A stretch of DNA of 21,666 nucleotides from a virus: positions 1-21,666 of IMG/VR virus record IMGVR_UViG_3300034522_000016, one strand, 5' to 3'. Position numbers and translations under genes: made by a program. This document shows positions 1 to 6,544 of this stretch, piece by piece (within the stretch, counting starts at the first letter, position 1; every line of letters starts with the position of its first letter). The notes under the pieces are model-generated. The model saw nothing but the letters and a program-made list of their open reading frames with translations. It did no database searches and was not told the DNA's origin.

Positions 1-1
1 A

Positions 2-601
2 AAAGACACTATTCAAAAGAAAGAAAAACAAGATCCCCCCATACCCCCCGAGGGGGATTTGGAAGGGGCGATTAAGGCTCTTGAGTATTACAACGAGCTA
101 ACCGGTTCATCGTGCCGTTCTGCCGAGCACTATCTGAAGCTGATGACGGCAACCAAGACCAGACAAGCCTACACCCTGCAAGACGTCACCCTGGTTACCA
201 GATGGGTAATTCAAACCTGGAAGAAAAAAGGGAACTCATTTCCTAAGCCGGAAAATATCTGCCGCGTTAAATATTTCGACGGATACCTGTCTGACGCCGA
301 GAAGTGGCAGCGAGAAGGTGTTGATATTGACTGTCAGGCAGTAATCGACGCCTACAACGAAGTTACTGATGGACGTATGCCATTTGCTGAATTGTATCGG
401 GATCGGGAAATCGCAATTCGTGAGATGGCTACCCACCTTGCCAAGAAGAATGTTGAAGGTTTCCGTAACTATTTCAAAGCTTTCCTTTCATCTGCCAGAG
501 AGTTTTACTTTGGTGGACCGGACGGATCCGGATGGTGTGCGAACTTCGACACCCTGATGGAATTGAAGACGCTTCGCAAGGTCAAGGAGGGTTCACTATG
601 A
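2..601 (+). CDS. Phage replication initiator, C-terminal part (cut by window edge)
   Basis: The reading frame is open from base 2 without a start codon, so the gene begins before the window and only about 199 C-terminal residues are present. A TTG at 59 is not a convincing start because the frame continues upstream through a charged, proline-rich linker. Next comes a segment of the type found at the C terminus of phage O/gp18-like replication proteins (LEYYNELTG near residue 23, then VIQTWKKKG and FPKPENICR). In P22-type phages the initiator binds the origin and loads the phage helicase. The stop overlaps the helicase start as ATGA, which fits translational coupling. The origin normally lies inside the earlier part of such genes and is not visible here. 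The family is fairly sure; the exact subtype is not. Confidence 0.75.
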   Translation, partial: KDTIQKKEKQDPPIPPEGDLEGAIKALEYYNELTGSSCRSAEHYLKLMTATKTRQAYTLQDVTLVTRWVIQTWKKKGNSFPKPENICRVKYFDGYLSDAEKWQREGVDIDCQAVIDAYNEVTDGRMPFAELYRDREIAIREMATHLAKKNVEGFRNYFKAFLSSAREFYFGGPDGSGWCANFDTLMELKTLRKVKEGSL

Positions 602-1965
602 GACAGGATATCGAGGCCAGTGTGATTGGCGGGTTACTTCTCGGCGGACTTACCCCGGCGGCAACTGACGTTCTCGCCCGGATTGATGCTGAAGCGTTCA
701 CCATTCCACTCTACCGGAAAGCCTTTGAGGTGATCCGCAAGCAAGCCAGAAATCGTAAACTGATTGACGCTCTGATGGTGGCTGAGGAATGTGGTGATCA
801 GCATGCTACCGATGTGATGATGACTGCCAGAGCATGCCCCAGCGCTGCAAACCTGACTGGTTACGCAGATATGCTCGCAGACCAGCATCAGCGCCGATTG
901 TTCCTGCATGCCATAGACGAGCTACGCGGTGATGTGAGCAACGGAACGCTGGACGGTGCAGCATCGGCAATGGACGAGCTAATGCGCCGCCTGAGCACCA
1001 TCAGGAAGCCAAAAGGCGAGGTTAAGCCAGTTCGGTTGGGTGAAGTCTTGAATGACTATGCCGAAACGCTGGAGAACAGGCTTAAAAACGGTGAAGAGTC
1101 AGACACCATGAAAACCGGTATTGACGAACTGGACGCGATTACCGGCGGAATGAACGCCGAGGATTTGGTGATTATCGCTGCCCGTCCTGGTATGGGTAAA
1201 ACCGAATTGTCGCTGAAGATTGCTGAAGGCGTAGCGAGTCGACCGCTGCCGGGAACTGACACCTTGCGTGGGGTGCTGATTTTCAGCATGGAGATGAGCA
1301 ACCTGCAGATCGCCGAGCGAAGCATTGCCGGACGCGAAAACATGTCTGTCAGCGTTCTGCGCAACCCGGCAAACATGGATGATGAAGGATGGGCGAGAGT
1401 CTACAACGCCATATGCCACCTGAAAGACCTTGATGTCTGGATGGTTGATGCCTCCAAACTGACAGTCGAAGAAATCCGCAGCATTGCTGAACGGCACAAG
1501 CAGGAAAACCCGGCGCTATCACTCATCATGGTTGACTACCTCGGCCTGATTGAGAAGCCAAAAGCAGAGCGAAATGATCTGGCTATAGCGCACATCTCTG
1601 GCAGCCTGAAGGCGATGGCTAAAGACCTGAAGACGCCAGTTATCTCTCTCAGCCAGTTATCCCGCGAAGTTGAGAAACGGCCTAACAAGCGACCGGTTAA
1701 CGCAGATCTGCGCGACTCAGGAAGCGTAGAGCAGGATGCTGACTGCATCATCATGCTCTATCGAGAAGCGGTATACGACGAGCATAGCCCCGCGGCGAAG
1801 TTTGCGGAAATAATCGTTACCAAAAACCGTTTTGGCTCGCTTGGCACTGTATATCAGCGATTTGTTAACGGTCACTTCATGCCATGCGATCAGGATGAGG
1901 CCCGCATGATTTCAACCAGCAAGCCTTCAACTGGAAAGCGTTATGCCAAAGGAGCAGATGTGTGA
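598..1965 (+). CDS. Replicative DNA helicase, DnaB family (P22 gp12-like)
   Basis: A 455-residue hexameric helicase that unwinds phage DNA at the fork, replacing host DnaB rather than recruiting it as lambda P does. The N-terminal DnaB domain covers about residues 1-110. The RecA-like domain carries Walker A ARPGMGKT (195-202), Walker [10 protein letters not shown] (about 309-317) and the DnaB signature SQLSR followed by [13 protein letters not shown] (about 352-382). The length matches P22 gene 12, and the N terminus resembles it from memory. ATG 598 is chosen because AAGGAGG lies just upstream and it forms an ATGA overlap with the initiator; an in-frame extension to 532 lacks that support. 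The next gene starts on an overlapping GTGA. Confidence 0.93.
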   Translation: MRQDIEASVIGGLLLGGLTPAATDVLARIDAEAFTIPLYRKAFEVIRKQARNRKLIDALMVAEECGDQHATDVMMTARACPSAANLTGYADMLADQHQRRLFLHAIDELRGDVSNGTLDGAASAMDELMRRLSTIRKPKGEVKPVRLGEVLNDYAETLENRLKNGEESDTMKTGIDELDAITGGMNAEDLVIIAARPGMGKTELSLKIAEGVASRPLPGTDTLRGVLIFSMEMSNLQIAERSIAGRENMSVSVLRNPANMDDEGWARVYNAICHLKDLDVWMVDASKLTVEEIRSIAERHKQENPALSLIMVDYLGLIEKPKAERNDLAIAHISGSLKAMAKDLKTPVISLSQLSREVEKRPNKRPVNADLRDSGSVEQDADCIIMLYREAVYDEHSPAAKFAEIIVTKNRFGSLGTVYQRFVNGHFMPCDQDEARMISTSKPSTGKRYAKGADV

Positions 1966-2249
1966 ACAAAATACCATCACAAATCATTCTTGAGTTTATC
2001 AATAACCCTCGGTTTGTAACCGTTCTCGATCGCTGCCTTGAGGAAGAGGATTTGATTGAACAATTCGAGCGGCTGTACGGAATTAAACGACCAGCCGAGC
2101 GCCAGCATCCACTTGAGCGCATGGTTGATGAAGTGACCGGGTTTCGAAAATCACAGTGGAGTGATTTTTTCGAAGCGTTCATCCCGTTTATTTACGATTG
2201 CGTATGGCTTCGATGGGAAGGGCGCAACGATGAAAGGTGCTGGAAATGA
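1962..2249 (+). CDS. Hypothetical phage protein, 95 aa
   Basis: The GTG start at 1962 overlaps the helicase stop (GTGA), so translation is probably coupled. The product is acidic in its first half ([15 protein letters not shown]) and aromatic in its second ([22 protein letters not shown]). No catalytic motif, signal peptide or clear membrane span is visible; the aromatic stretch looks like an amphipathic helix. A role linked to replication is possible from position alone. It ends in an ATGA overlap with the next gene. I do not recognise a family. Confidence 0.75.
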   Translation: MNKIPSQIILEFINNPRFVTVLDRCLEEEDLIEQFERLYGIKRPAERQHPLERMVDEVTGFRKSQWSDFFEAFIPFIYDCVWLRWEGRNDERCWK

Positions 2250-2551
2250 CCAATAAAGAACCGCTTAACACTCGCCAGATTATCGAAACTCAATACCCGG
2301 AATTCCCTGAAACCATCCTCCACGCAGAACTATGCCGCGCATGTGCTCGCGTAGACGGTCGAAGCATCAAGCAGTCACTCAAGGCATTTGCTCTGGCACG
2401 TATCGAAAAGGTTGAGAGCAAGCCACTTAAAGGCGCACTGGAGCAGATGGCATCCAGCATGTTTCCAGAGACAGAGATAGCCCGTATCCGCGCCTGTGTA
2501 GGTCGCATGGAGTCGGCGTTGGTTAAGACATTCGGAGTGAAGCGAGCATGA
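2246..2551 (+). CDS. Hypothetical phage protein, 101 aa
   Basis: ATG 2246 forms an ATGA overlap with the preceding stop; this is preferred over a non-ATG start nine bases upstream. The protein appears soluble and helical, with a basic C terminus (KTFGVKRA) and scattered cysteines (ELCRACARVDGR near residues 28-39) that do not form an obvious zinc site. No known domain is recognised. It is the second gene of an overlapping chain that follows the helicase, so it is probably expressed early with replication functions. Confidence 0.75.
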   Translation: MTNKEPLNTRQIIETQYPEFPETILHAELCRACARVDGRSIKQSLKAFALARIEKVESKPLKGALEQMASSMFPETEIARIRACVGRMESALVKTFGVKRA

Positions 2552-2727
2552 AAGACAAAGAAATTTTAGATCAACTAAAAATCAAAGCTAAAGAAGCAAA
2601 AGAGTGGGCATCTAAATGCTTCCAGTACCAGAAAAGCCTAAGCCAAGCTGATATTGAATTTAACAGAGTTCAGCAGGAAATATACGCGCTTGCTGAGAGG
2701 CTCGGAGAGGAACCAAGCCATGACTGA
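2548..2727 (+). CDS. Small coiled-coil-like protein, 59 aa
   Basis: A short gene supported by an ATGA overlap with the preceding stop at 2548-2551 and by a complete frame to TGA at 2725. The product is highly charged and almost certainly helical (KDKEILDQLKIKAKEAKEW at the start, then FNRVQQEIYALAERLGEE), as in small coiled-coil phage proteins. No catalytic motif is seen. The next ORF begins inside its last codons at 2720. Function unknown; position suggests early expression. Confidence 0.7.
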   Translation: MKDKEILDQLKIKAKEAKEWASKCFQYQKSLSQADIEFNRVQQEIYALAERLGEEPSHD

Positions 2728-2800
2728 ACCTTACATAGCAGAGCTATCTGCCAGCGTGGCCGTGATAGTCGGCCTTTTTTATGCCCGGAGGAAATGGTGA
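2720..2800 (+). CDS. Very small membrane peptide ORF, 26 aa
   Basis: The ATG at 2720 lies inside the end of the previous gene, and the stop at 2798-2800 overlaps the start of the next (ATG 2794). The peptide begins MTEPYIAEL, has one hydrophobic segment (SASVAVIVGLFY) and ends in the basic tail ARRKW, as expected for a single-pass membrane peptide with its C terminus in the cytoplasm. Its codons run through a complete terminator hairpin and T-tract (2758-2780). This frame could be accidental: the hydrophobic VGLFY is partly forced by the T-run. The overlaps at both ends are the best argument for a gene. Confidence 0.4.
   Translation: MTEPYIAELSASVAVIVGLFYARRKW
2758..2780 (+). terminator. Intrinsic terminator inside the nin-type operon
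   Basis: GGCCG (2758-2762) pairs with CGGCC (2770-2774) around a 7-base loop and is followed directly by six T. The form is a short, strong rho-independent terminator. It sits within an operon expected to be read under N-type antitermination, like the terminators of the lambda nin region. It also lies inside the 26-residue ORF. Confidence 0.7.
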
Positions 2801-2985
2801 AAGAAACAATATTTTTATGCGCTCTTTATCTCACTGCCGGATTTGCTATTGGCTTTGCTGTTTTTTCTCCCGGGAAGGAGAGCGTAAACGAACTCAAGGC
2901 AAAGGTTGCTGTAGCGGTATACGAGGGAAGAGCAGTCTGCGAAAAGGCGCTAGATCAATGGGTATGCAGTATTCCAAAAGATTAA
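2794..2985 (+). CDS. Small inner-membrane-anchored protein, 63 aa
   Basis: ATG 2794 follows a good Shine-Dalgarno (CGGAGG, 2786-2791). Residues 5-24 form one hydrophobic helix (IFLCALYLTAGFAIGFAVF) after the basic start MVKE, so the protein is probably anchored in the inner membrane. The rest (about residues 28-63) is charged and helical with two cysteines (EKALDQWVCSIPKD at the end). A longer frame starting at 2781 overlaps it in another phase and is not preferred. The gene is flanked on both sides by terminators of the same design. Function unknown. Confidence 0.65.
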   Translation: MVKETIFLCALYLTAGFAIGFAVFSPGKESVNELKAKVAVAVYEGRAVCEKALDQWVCSIPKD

Positions 2986-2987
2986 CA

Positions 2988-3010
2988 GGCTCGCATCGCG
3001 GGCCTTTTTT
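2988..3010 (+). terminator. Intrinsic terminator after the small membrane gene
   Basis: GGCTCGC (2988-2994), loop ATC, GCGGGCC (2998-3004) with one G-U pair, then six T. It starts three bases after the preceding stop codon. The bases GGCCTTTTTTATG also occur at the terminator centred near 2770, so the two sites share the junction sequence as well as the fold. Confidence 0.75.
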
Positions 3011-3024
3011 ATGAGGGTAGGATT

Positions 3025-3333
3025 ATGAGCGTTAAACGTTATGAACTTTGCCATTTAGGCGGTGGGCTTTATTCAATGATGGAAGATTCGGATGGCGAAT
3101 TTGTCAGGTATGAAGACCACACTTTGCTCGAGCAAAAGCTCACAGACATGGCAGTACAGCTCGCTAACGCCGAGAGCAAGTGCAGGGAGCTGTCATCAAA
3201 AGCAATGGAACTGGTATGTGAAGCCAGCCTGGTTTACAGCAAGTACAACGATACGCAGATGCCAGATCGTGACCTTGTCGATATGCAGACTCTTCAGGAA
3301 ATGCACGACCTGTGCAAAGGAATCGCGCTATGA
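3025..3333 (+). CDS. Hypothetical phage protein, 102 aa (Ead/Ea22-region type)
   Basis: ATG 3025 follows a purine-rich AGGGTAGGA. The N terminus (RYELCHLGGGLYSMMEDSDGEFVRYEDH) looks like a small beta fold, and about residues 35-65 form a charged helix (LEQKLTDMAVQLANAESKCREL). This arrangement of a short N-terminal fold and a coiled coil is common in accessory proteins of the lambdoid Ead/Ea22 region, but I cannot name a family. No catalytic motif is seen. The stop overlaps the next start as ATGA. Confidence 0.7.
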   Translation: MSVKRYELCHLGGGLYSMMEDSDGEFVRYEDHTLLEQKLTDMAVQLANAESKCRELSSKAMELVCEASLVYSKYNDTQMPDRDLVDMQTLQEMHDLCKGIAL

Positions 3334-3743
3334 GCAAGTATTCTCACACCAAAGCGCGCATCGAGAAGAAATTTTCTAAAAACGCGAAAGAGTTGCTGAT
3401 TTCTCTGTTCCCGAGTCTATCTGGAAATGAGTTCTCTTTAGAAAGTGAATCATTCGAGTCGTATCACGGAACTGTTTACCACGATGAGTGGGTTATCTGG
3501 TTCGGTCCTGATTACTACGGTGAGAGCGATTACCACAGTTGCGAATGGCTGCTCTATTCATGGCTCATCGACAACACCACGGACTTTAGCGGGATCATGA
3601 AAGCTCAGGAGGAAGCCGGTTGGTGTGTTCCTATTGATGAAACTCCTTTTTATTCACCGTGGCGCGGAGCCTCGCGCGCGGAAATTATCAGCCATTGCCG
3701 CGACTTGGTTCATGCTGGCGTAACACTAGATCGCATGCGCTAA
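3330..3743 (+). CDS. Hypothetical phage protein, 137 aa
   Basis: ATG 3330 makes an ATGA overlap with the preceding stop and is preferred over the in-frame upstream start at 3312. The N terminus is basic (SKYSHTKARIEKKFSKNAKELL). The middle is rich in aromatic and acidic residues (YHDEWVIWFGPDYYGESDYH), followed by SCEWLLYSWLIDN. No known catalytic pattern or membrane span is visible. The balance of a basic start and an acidic aromatic core suggests a compact soluble protein. Function unknown. Confidence 0.75.
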   Translation: MSKYSHTKARIEKKFSKNAKELLISLFPSLSGNEFSLESESFESYHGTVYHDEWVIWFGPDYYGESDYHSCEWLLYSWLIDNTTDFSGIMKAQEEAGWCVPIDETPFYSPWRGASRAEIISHCRDLVHAGVTLDRMR

Positions 3744-3755
3744 GGAGGCAGCCCA

Positions 3756-4133
3756 ATGACAGCACTCAACAAACAGGCGCTGCGCGAAGCGGCGCAGGAA
3801 GAAATAATGCTCCGCTCTGTCAGTGACACCTCTGATGCCTGGCAGGATGAAGCAAGTCCGGAAGCTGTTCTGGCGCTGCTGGATGAACTGGAGGCGGAGC
3901 AGCGAATTTGTTCGACGTGGAGAAAAACGGCTGAGTCGAACAGTGAAAAGCTGGAAGCCGCAGAGAAGCGCATAGCAGAACTGGAGACGCGGGATATCAA
4001 CATCAAGCGACAAGCGCAGGCTTTATTTGAGGCAATCGCAAATCCTAATGACTGTTACATACCGGCATACGTTCGGTGCTTAAGAGAAGCGCTGAATGGG
4101 AATAGCGCTGGCATTGGCGTGAAGGGGGAGTGA
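3756..4133 (+). CDS. Ead/Ea22-like protein, 125 aa
   Basis: ATG 3756 follows a strong TAAGGAGG that overlaps the preceding stop. The opening TALNKQALREAAQ and the segment SPEAVLALLDELEAE followed by a long coiled coil (WRKTAESNSEKLEAAEKRIAELE) are typical of the Ead/Ea22-like family of lambdoid early accessory proteins. These proteins have a conserved N terminus and variable coiled-coil and C-terminal parts. Their function is not established. The family call rests on remembered N-terminal and coiled-coil patterns and is fairly good. Confidence 0.7.
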   Translation: MTALNKQALREAAQEEIMLRSVSDTSDAWQDEASPEAVLALLDELEAEQRICSTWRKTAESNSEKLEAAEKRIAELETRDINIKRQAQALFEAIANPNDCYIPAYVRCLREALNGNSAGIGVKGE

Positions 4134-4137
4134 GTCA

Positions 4138-4338
4138 GTGGAAAAATGTAATCGCTGTATTGTCGGCCTGATTGGATCGCAGCCAGTTCTTTCAGGTGAC
4201 TGGGATAATGCGGTCGCAAATTTTGAAATCGTAATTGCTGACTGGAACGAGAAAACCAAACGCTTTGCCGTTCCGCATCCTGGATTCGCCTGTAAGTTCA
4301 ATTACTGCCCGCATTGCGGAAACAAGGTAGAGGACTAA
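4138..4338 (+). CDS. Zinc-ribbon small protein, 66 aa
   Basis: The GTG start at 4138 is preceded by a G-rich Shine-Dalgarno (GGGGGAG, 4125-4131) that overlaps the previous stop. Two cysteine pairs frame the protein: C4-x2-C7 near the start and CPHCG (C57, C60) near the end. This is the layout of a single zinc ribbon closed by both termini. The middle (FEIVIADWNEKTKRFAVPHPGF) looks like beta strands inserted in the ribbon. No enzyme motif is seen. Small zinc-ribbon proteins are frequent in this part of lambdoid genomes; the target is unknown. Confidence 0.7.
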   Translation: MEKCNRCIVGLIGSQPVLSGDWDNAVANFEIVIADWNEKTKRFAVPHPGFACKFNYCPHCGNKVED

Positions 4339-4341
4339 CCC

Positions 4342-4716
4342 ATGACAACTATTACCAAAAAGCAACGTGCAGAACTGCGCATGAAGTTTGGCGGCCGCTG
4401 TGCTTATTGCGGTTGCGAGCTTGGTGAAAAATGGCATGCAGACCATGTGAAGCCAGTGTTGCGCCACATGAATGGAAGCGGAATGATTCATGCGGAGAAC
4501 GACACTGAAGAGAATATGGTTCCGGCGTGTCATCCATGCAATCTGCACAAGCACTGCAATAGCCTGGAGGACTATCGGAGAATTATCGGCGATGGTCGTC
4601 GCGAGTTCCTTGTATCCGGGAAAGGAAAAGCGCTGGTTCGTATGGGATTGGTTGAAATGAAATCTGACCCAGTGGTGTTCTGGTTTGAAAAATATCAAGA
4701 AGGGGCTACGGCATGA
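4342..4716 (+). CDS. HNH nuclease-domain protein, 124 aa
   Basis: A compact HNH (beta-beta-alpha metal) protein. The zinc pairs are CAYC (C20, C23) and CHPC (C63, C66). The catalytic stretch WHADHVKP carries H32, D34 and H35, and N58 and N67 of the NMVPACHPCNLHK segment complete the pattern. All key residues are present, so it should cut or nick DNA using one metal ion. It starts three bases after the zinc-ribbon gene and overlaps the next gene by ATGA, so it is embedded in the operon rather than inserted into a split gene. A role as a free-standing homing nuclease or in DNA processing are both possible. Confidence 0.82.
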   Translation: MTTITKKQRAELRMKFGGRCAYCGCELGEKWHADHVKPVLRHMNGSGMIHAENDTEENMVPACHPCNLHKHCNSLEDYRRIIGDGRREFLVSGKGKALVRMGLVEMKSDPVVFWFEKYQEGATA

Positions 4717-5378
4717 CAACTAACCACCCGGCGCACGGCCCTGTATCACTCGATCGCCTGCACCAGATACGCGAAATACTCAGCAAAGCATCCGCACAAA
4801 GCGACGGCGGCAATCTCGGCTACGCAATGTCTGATGCTGTGAAGGTGATTGATGTGGCGATAGCAGAGTTTGGTGCTGAGCCTGTGCTTTATGCTGCTGA
4901 GGAAACTCTGGCTTATGCCAAGATGGGTGAGCTACACCTTAAGTTCCTGTCTCGGCCAATGGGAGATGCGGTAATTCCACTCTACGCAGCACCACGGTTA
5001 CCGCAGCCAGAGGTGCCGGATGAAAAAGTAATCGGTGCATTCAGTCCTGAACGCAATGAGATTTCCTTATTTGATAGCGCGGTTTCAGTAGATAGGTTCG
5101 CTCACTGGCATTGTCACAATGAGTTCGAGGTGGTGATAAGGCCTTGCCGCGCCGCCATGCTTCAGGGTGCCGAACCTGTGCAGGAGTGGATTCCGTGCAG
5201 TGAGCGGATGCCGGATAAGTTAATCCCGGTAATGGTCATGTATGAAGACGGTGAGATGTGGTCTGCAATGTGGAATGGCAATCACTGGGATGATGGCACC
5301 GAATATCCGGATCCGCGCTCAGTTACTCACTGGCGTAAAATGCCAGCAGCACCGCAGCAGGAGGTGAAGTGTGAGTAA
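4713..5378 (+). CDS. DUF551 C-terminal domain protein, 221 aa
   Basis: ATG 4713 overlaps the HNH stop (ATGA). The C-terminal 60 residues carry the DUF551 pattern EWIPCSERMPD, then a strand-rich stretch (VMVMYEDGEMWSAMWNG) and the closing VTHWRKMPAAP. The N-terminal part (VSLDRLHQIREILSKASA) is like the helical start of other lambdoid accessory proteins, and the repeated EPV and YAAPRLPQPE segments look like linkers joining shuffled modules. This is the usual mosaic build of such proteins. DUF551 has no established function. No catalytic residues are evident. Confidence 0.75.
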   Translation: MTTNHPAHGPVSLDRLHQIREILSKASAQSDGGNLGYAMSDAVKVIDVAIAEFGAEPVLYAAEETLAYAKMGELHLKFLSRPMGDAVIPLYAAPRLPQPEVPDEKVIGAFSPERNEISLFDSAVSVDRFAHWHCHNEFEVVIRPCRAAMLQGAEPVQEWIPCSERMPDKLIPVMVMYEDGEMWSAMWNGNHWDDGTEYPDPRSVTHWRKMPAAPQQEVKCE

Positions 5379-5598
5379 TGAAAAGAGCACTTTCTCCTAC
5401 AACAAAGGCGTAGCAAAGGATCCCGATATCACCCTTGATAAGGTCACTCACATTGACCTTGATAGCCTTTTTATTGGAATGGAAATGGGATTATTTGCAA
5501 CGGTAACTAGCCAAGGTTTTATGTATCTGACAGATATAGGGGATATTACTGGAGCATATAAGTCAGGATGCCTGTACGCGATTAGCGGTAACTACTGA
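5371..5598 (+). CDS. Hypothetical phage protein, 75 aa
   Basis: The GTG at 5371 overlaps the end of the DUF551 gene by eight bases and is preceded by a strong CAGGAGG (5358-5364). The product is mainly hydrophilic at the start and beta-rich later (SLFIGMEMGLFATVTSQGFMYLTDIGDITGAY in two parts). No membrane span or enzyme motif is clear. Its stop TGA shares its last base with the following ATG (TGATG), suggesting coupling. Function unknown. Confidence 0.65.
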   Translation: MSNEKSTFSYNKGVAKDPDITLDKVTHIDLDSLFIGMEMGLFATVTSQGFMYLTDIGDITGAYKSGCLYAISGNY

Positions 5599-5891
5599 TG
5601 TATAATCCCTCTCAAAGCATCGAGGGGGATTCATCAGTGGGATGTCTCATTGTAAGCGGCATCAAGTTTTACACTCTGGCAGAAGGCGAGTCGTATCCTG
5701 ACCCGCATGCCGATAACCGGTATGTCGGAGCGTATGCCGTATTCCCGTTCGAGGGAAAGTGGGTAGCTCAGAAGTATTTCAGGGGAGGGAGTTGGCGTGA
5801 TATTACCGAGCGCCGATTCAACAATGAAAACGAGGCGTTCAACTTCACATACGAATACGCGTTTCTCCCGGAAAACCGCTACAAATATTAA
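5598..5891 (+). CDS. Hypothetical phage protein, 97 aa (start uncertain)
   Basis: The frame runs from ATG 5598 (TGATG overlap) to a TAA at 5889. An alternative GTG at 5637 has a clear Shine-Dalgarno (GAGGGGG, 5622-5628, eight bases away) and would give 84 residues; the upstream ATG has a poor ribosome site. The protein is aromatic and glycine-rich (ADNRYVGAYAVFPFEGKWVA, then GGSWRDITERRF) and probably all beta. No known domain is recognised. It is the last gene of the accessory chain before the ninB leader. Confidence 0.65.
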   Translation: MYNPSQSIEGDSSVGCLIVSGIKFYTLAEGESYPDPHADNRYVGAYAVFPFEGKWVAQKYFRGGSWRDITERRFNNENEAFNFTYEYAFLPENRYKY

Positions 5892-5912
5892 TCCGCGCAA
5901 CGTCAAGCAACA

Positions 5913-6003
5913 TTACCCACTCTCAAAATTAGTGTTATAATTATGTCGCAGTCGGATTGAGCACCCGGCTGTGACCTCTGCATCTGATTGGGAAATTAGA
6001 TGC
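5913..6003 (+). promoter_or_regulatory. Possible promoter and folded leader upstream of ninB
   Basis: The 200 bases after 5891 lack a long gene. TATAAT at 5936-5941 has a poor -35 (TTACCC, 5913-5918, 17-base spacing), so the promoter is weak or false. Two hairpins follow: CAGTCGG (5949-5955) with CCGGCTG (5965-5971), and GCATCT (5980-5985) with AGATGC (5998-6003). The second contains the start codon of a 32-residue ORF in its 3' arm and a GGGA ribosome-site candidate in its loop. Confidence 0.4.
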
Positions 6004-6098
6004 GAAACACAAAGAGTACGACCTACCATATGCCATCAGCGTTATCTAATGCTGAGGGTTTCCTGCATTCTGCGTTACCTATCGGGGGTGGCGTATGA
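6000..6098 (+). CDS. Short ORF, 32 aa, overlapping the ninB start
   Basis: ATG 6000 to TGA 6096, ending with an ATGA overlap on ninB, the same coupling seen between most genes here. The peptide starts MRNTKSTTYHMPSALSN and ends in SALPIGGGV; it is neutral to basic and has no membrane span. The start codon is held in a predicted hairpin. It may be a leader peptide whose translation opens the ninB start, or a small effector. A longer overlapping frame from 5971 runs into ninB and is judged spurious. Confidence 0.45.
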   Translation: MRNTKSTTYHMPSALSNAEGFLHSALPIGGGV

Positions 6099-6544
6099 AG
6101 CAACAATTCCACCTCGTAAACGAATCCGTAAAGCAGAACGCCATCAACTACATTCGTGAGTTGCCGGTAGATGCTAAGCGCCCGCTGATTCTCGACATAA
6201 AAGAGATGACCCGCACCGCTCAGCAGAATCGGAAATTATGGCCGCTTTTGAAAGACCTATCCGATCAGGTTCTCTGGTTCGGCAATAAATACGATTCTGA
6301 TGATTGGAAAGACTTGATAACCGCGATGGTCGCCAAGTCCAAGAAGCAGGAGCAGCGCATGGCTCCTGGTCTGGATGGCGGCATTGTGATGTTCGGTCAG
6401 CGTACCAGCAAGATGACTGTACGCCAGATGGTAGAAGTCATCGAGGCCATTTACTGGTTCGGTACTCAGCAGAACGTCAAATTCAGCGACAAGTCCCGCA
6501 TTGAAATTGAATGGGCTAAGCAGTGGGGTGATCGCAATGCGTAA
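6095..6544 (+). CDS. ninB: NinB recombination mediator (lambda Orf-like)
   Basis: A 149-residue homologue of lambda NinB/Orf, which binds single-stranded DNA and SSB and can replace host RecFOR functions in phage recombination. Family features are the start KQQFHLVNESVKQNAINYIRE, the segment EMTRTAQQNRKLWPLLKDLSDQV, the DDWKDLITAMV motif and the end DKSRIEIEWAKQWGD. Length is close to lambda Orf (146). ATG 6095 follows a GGGGGTGG ribosome site. The stop overlaps the ninG start by eight bases. Confidence 0.92.
   Translation: MKQQFHLVNESVKQNAINYIRELPVDAKRPLILDIKEMTRTAQQNRKLWPLLKDLSDQVLWFGNKYDSDDWKDLITAMVAKSKKQEQRMAPGLDGGIVMFGQRTSKMTVRQMVEVIEAIYWFGTQQNVKFSDKSRIEIEWAKQWGDRNA

Noticed and set aside
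4192-4719. 175-codon antisense frame opposite the zinc-ribbon and HNH genes
   Set aside because: The opposite strand holds two genes with intact zinc and HNH motifs and coupled starts; the antisense frame has no motif or ribosome site.
5601-5606. TATAAT at the start of the 97-residue gene as a promoter
   Set aside because: No -35-like hexamer lies at 16-18 bases upstream (GCGATT at the expected place), and the sequence falls inside coupled genes.
5971-6159. 62-residue open frame across the ninB leader
   Set aside because: It starts at GTG 5971, crosses the ninB start in another phase and has no ribosome site; the 32-residue frame ending on ninB fits the local coupling pattern better.
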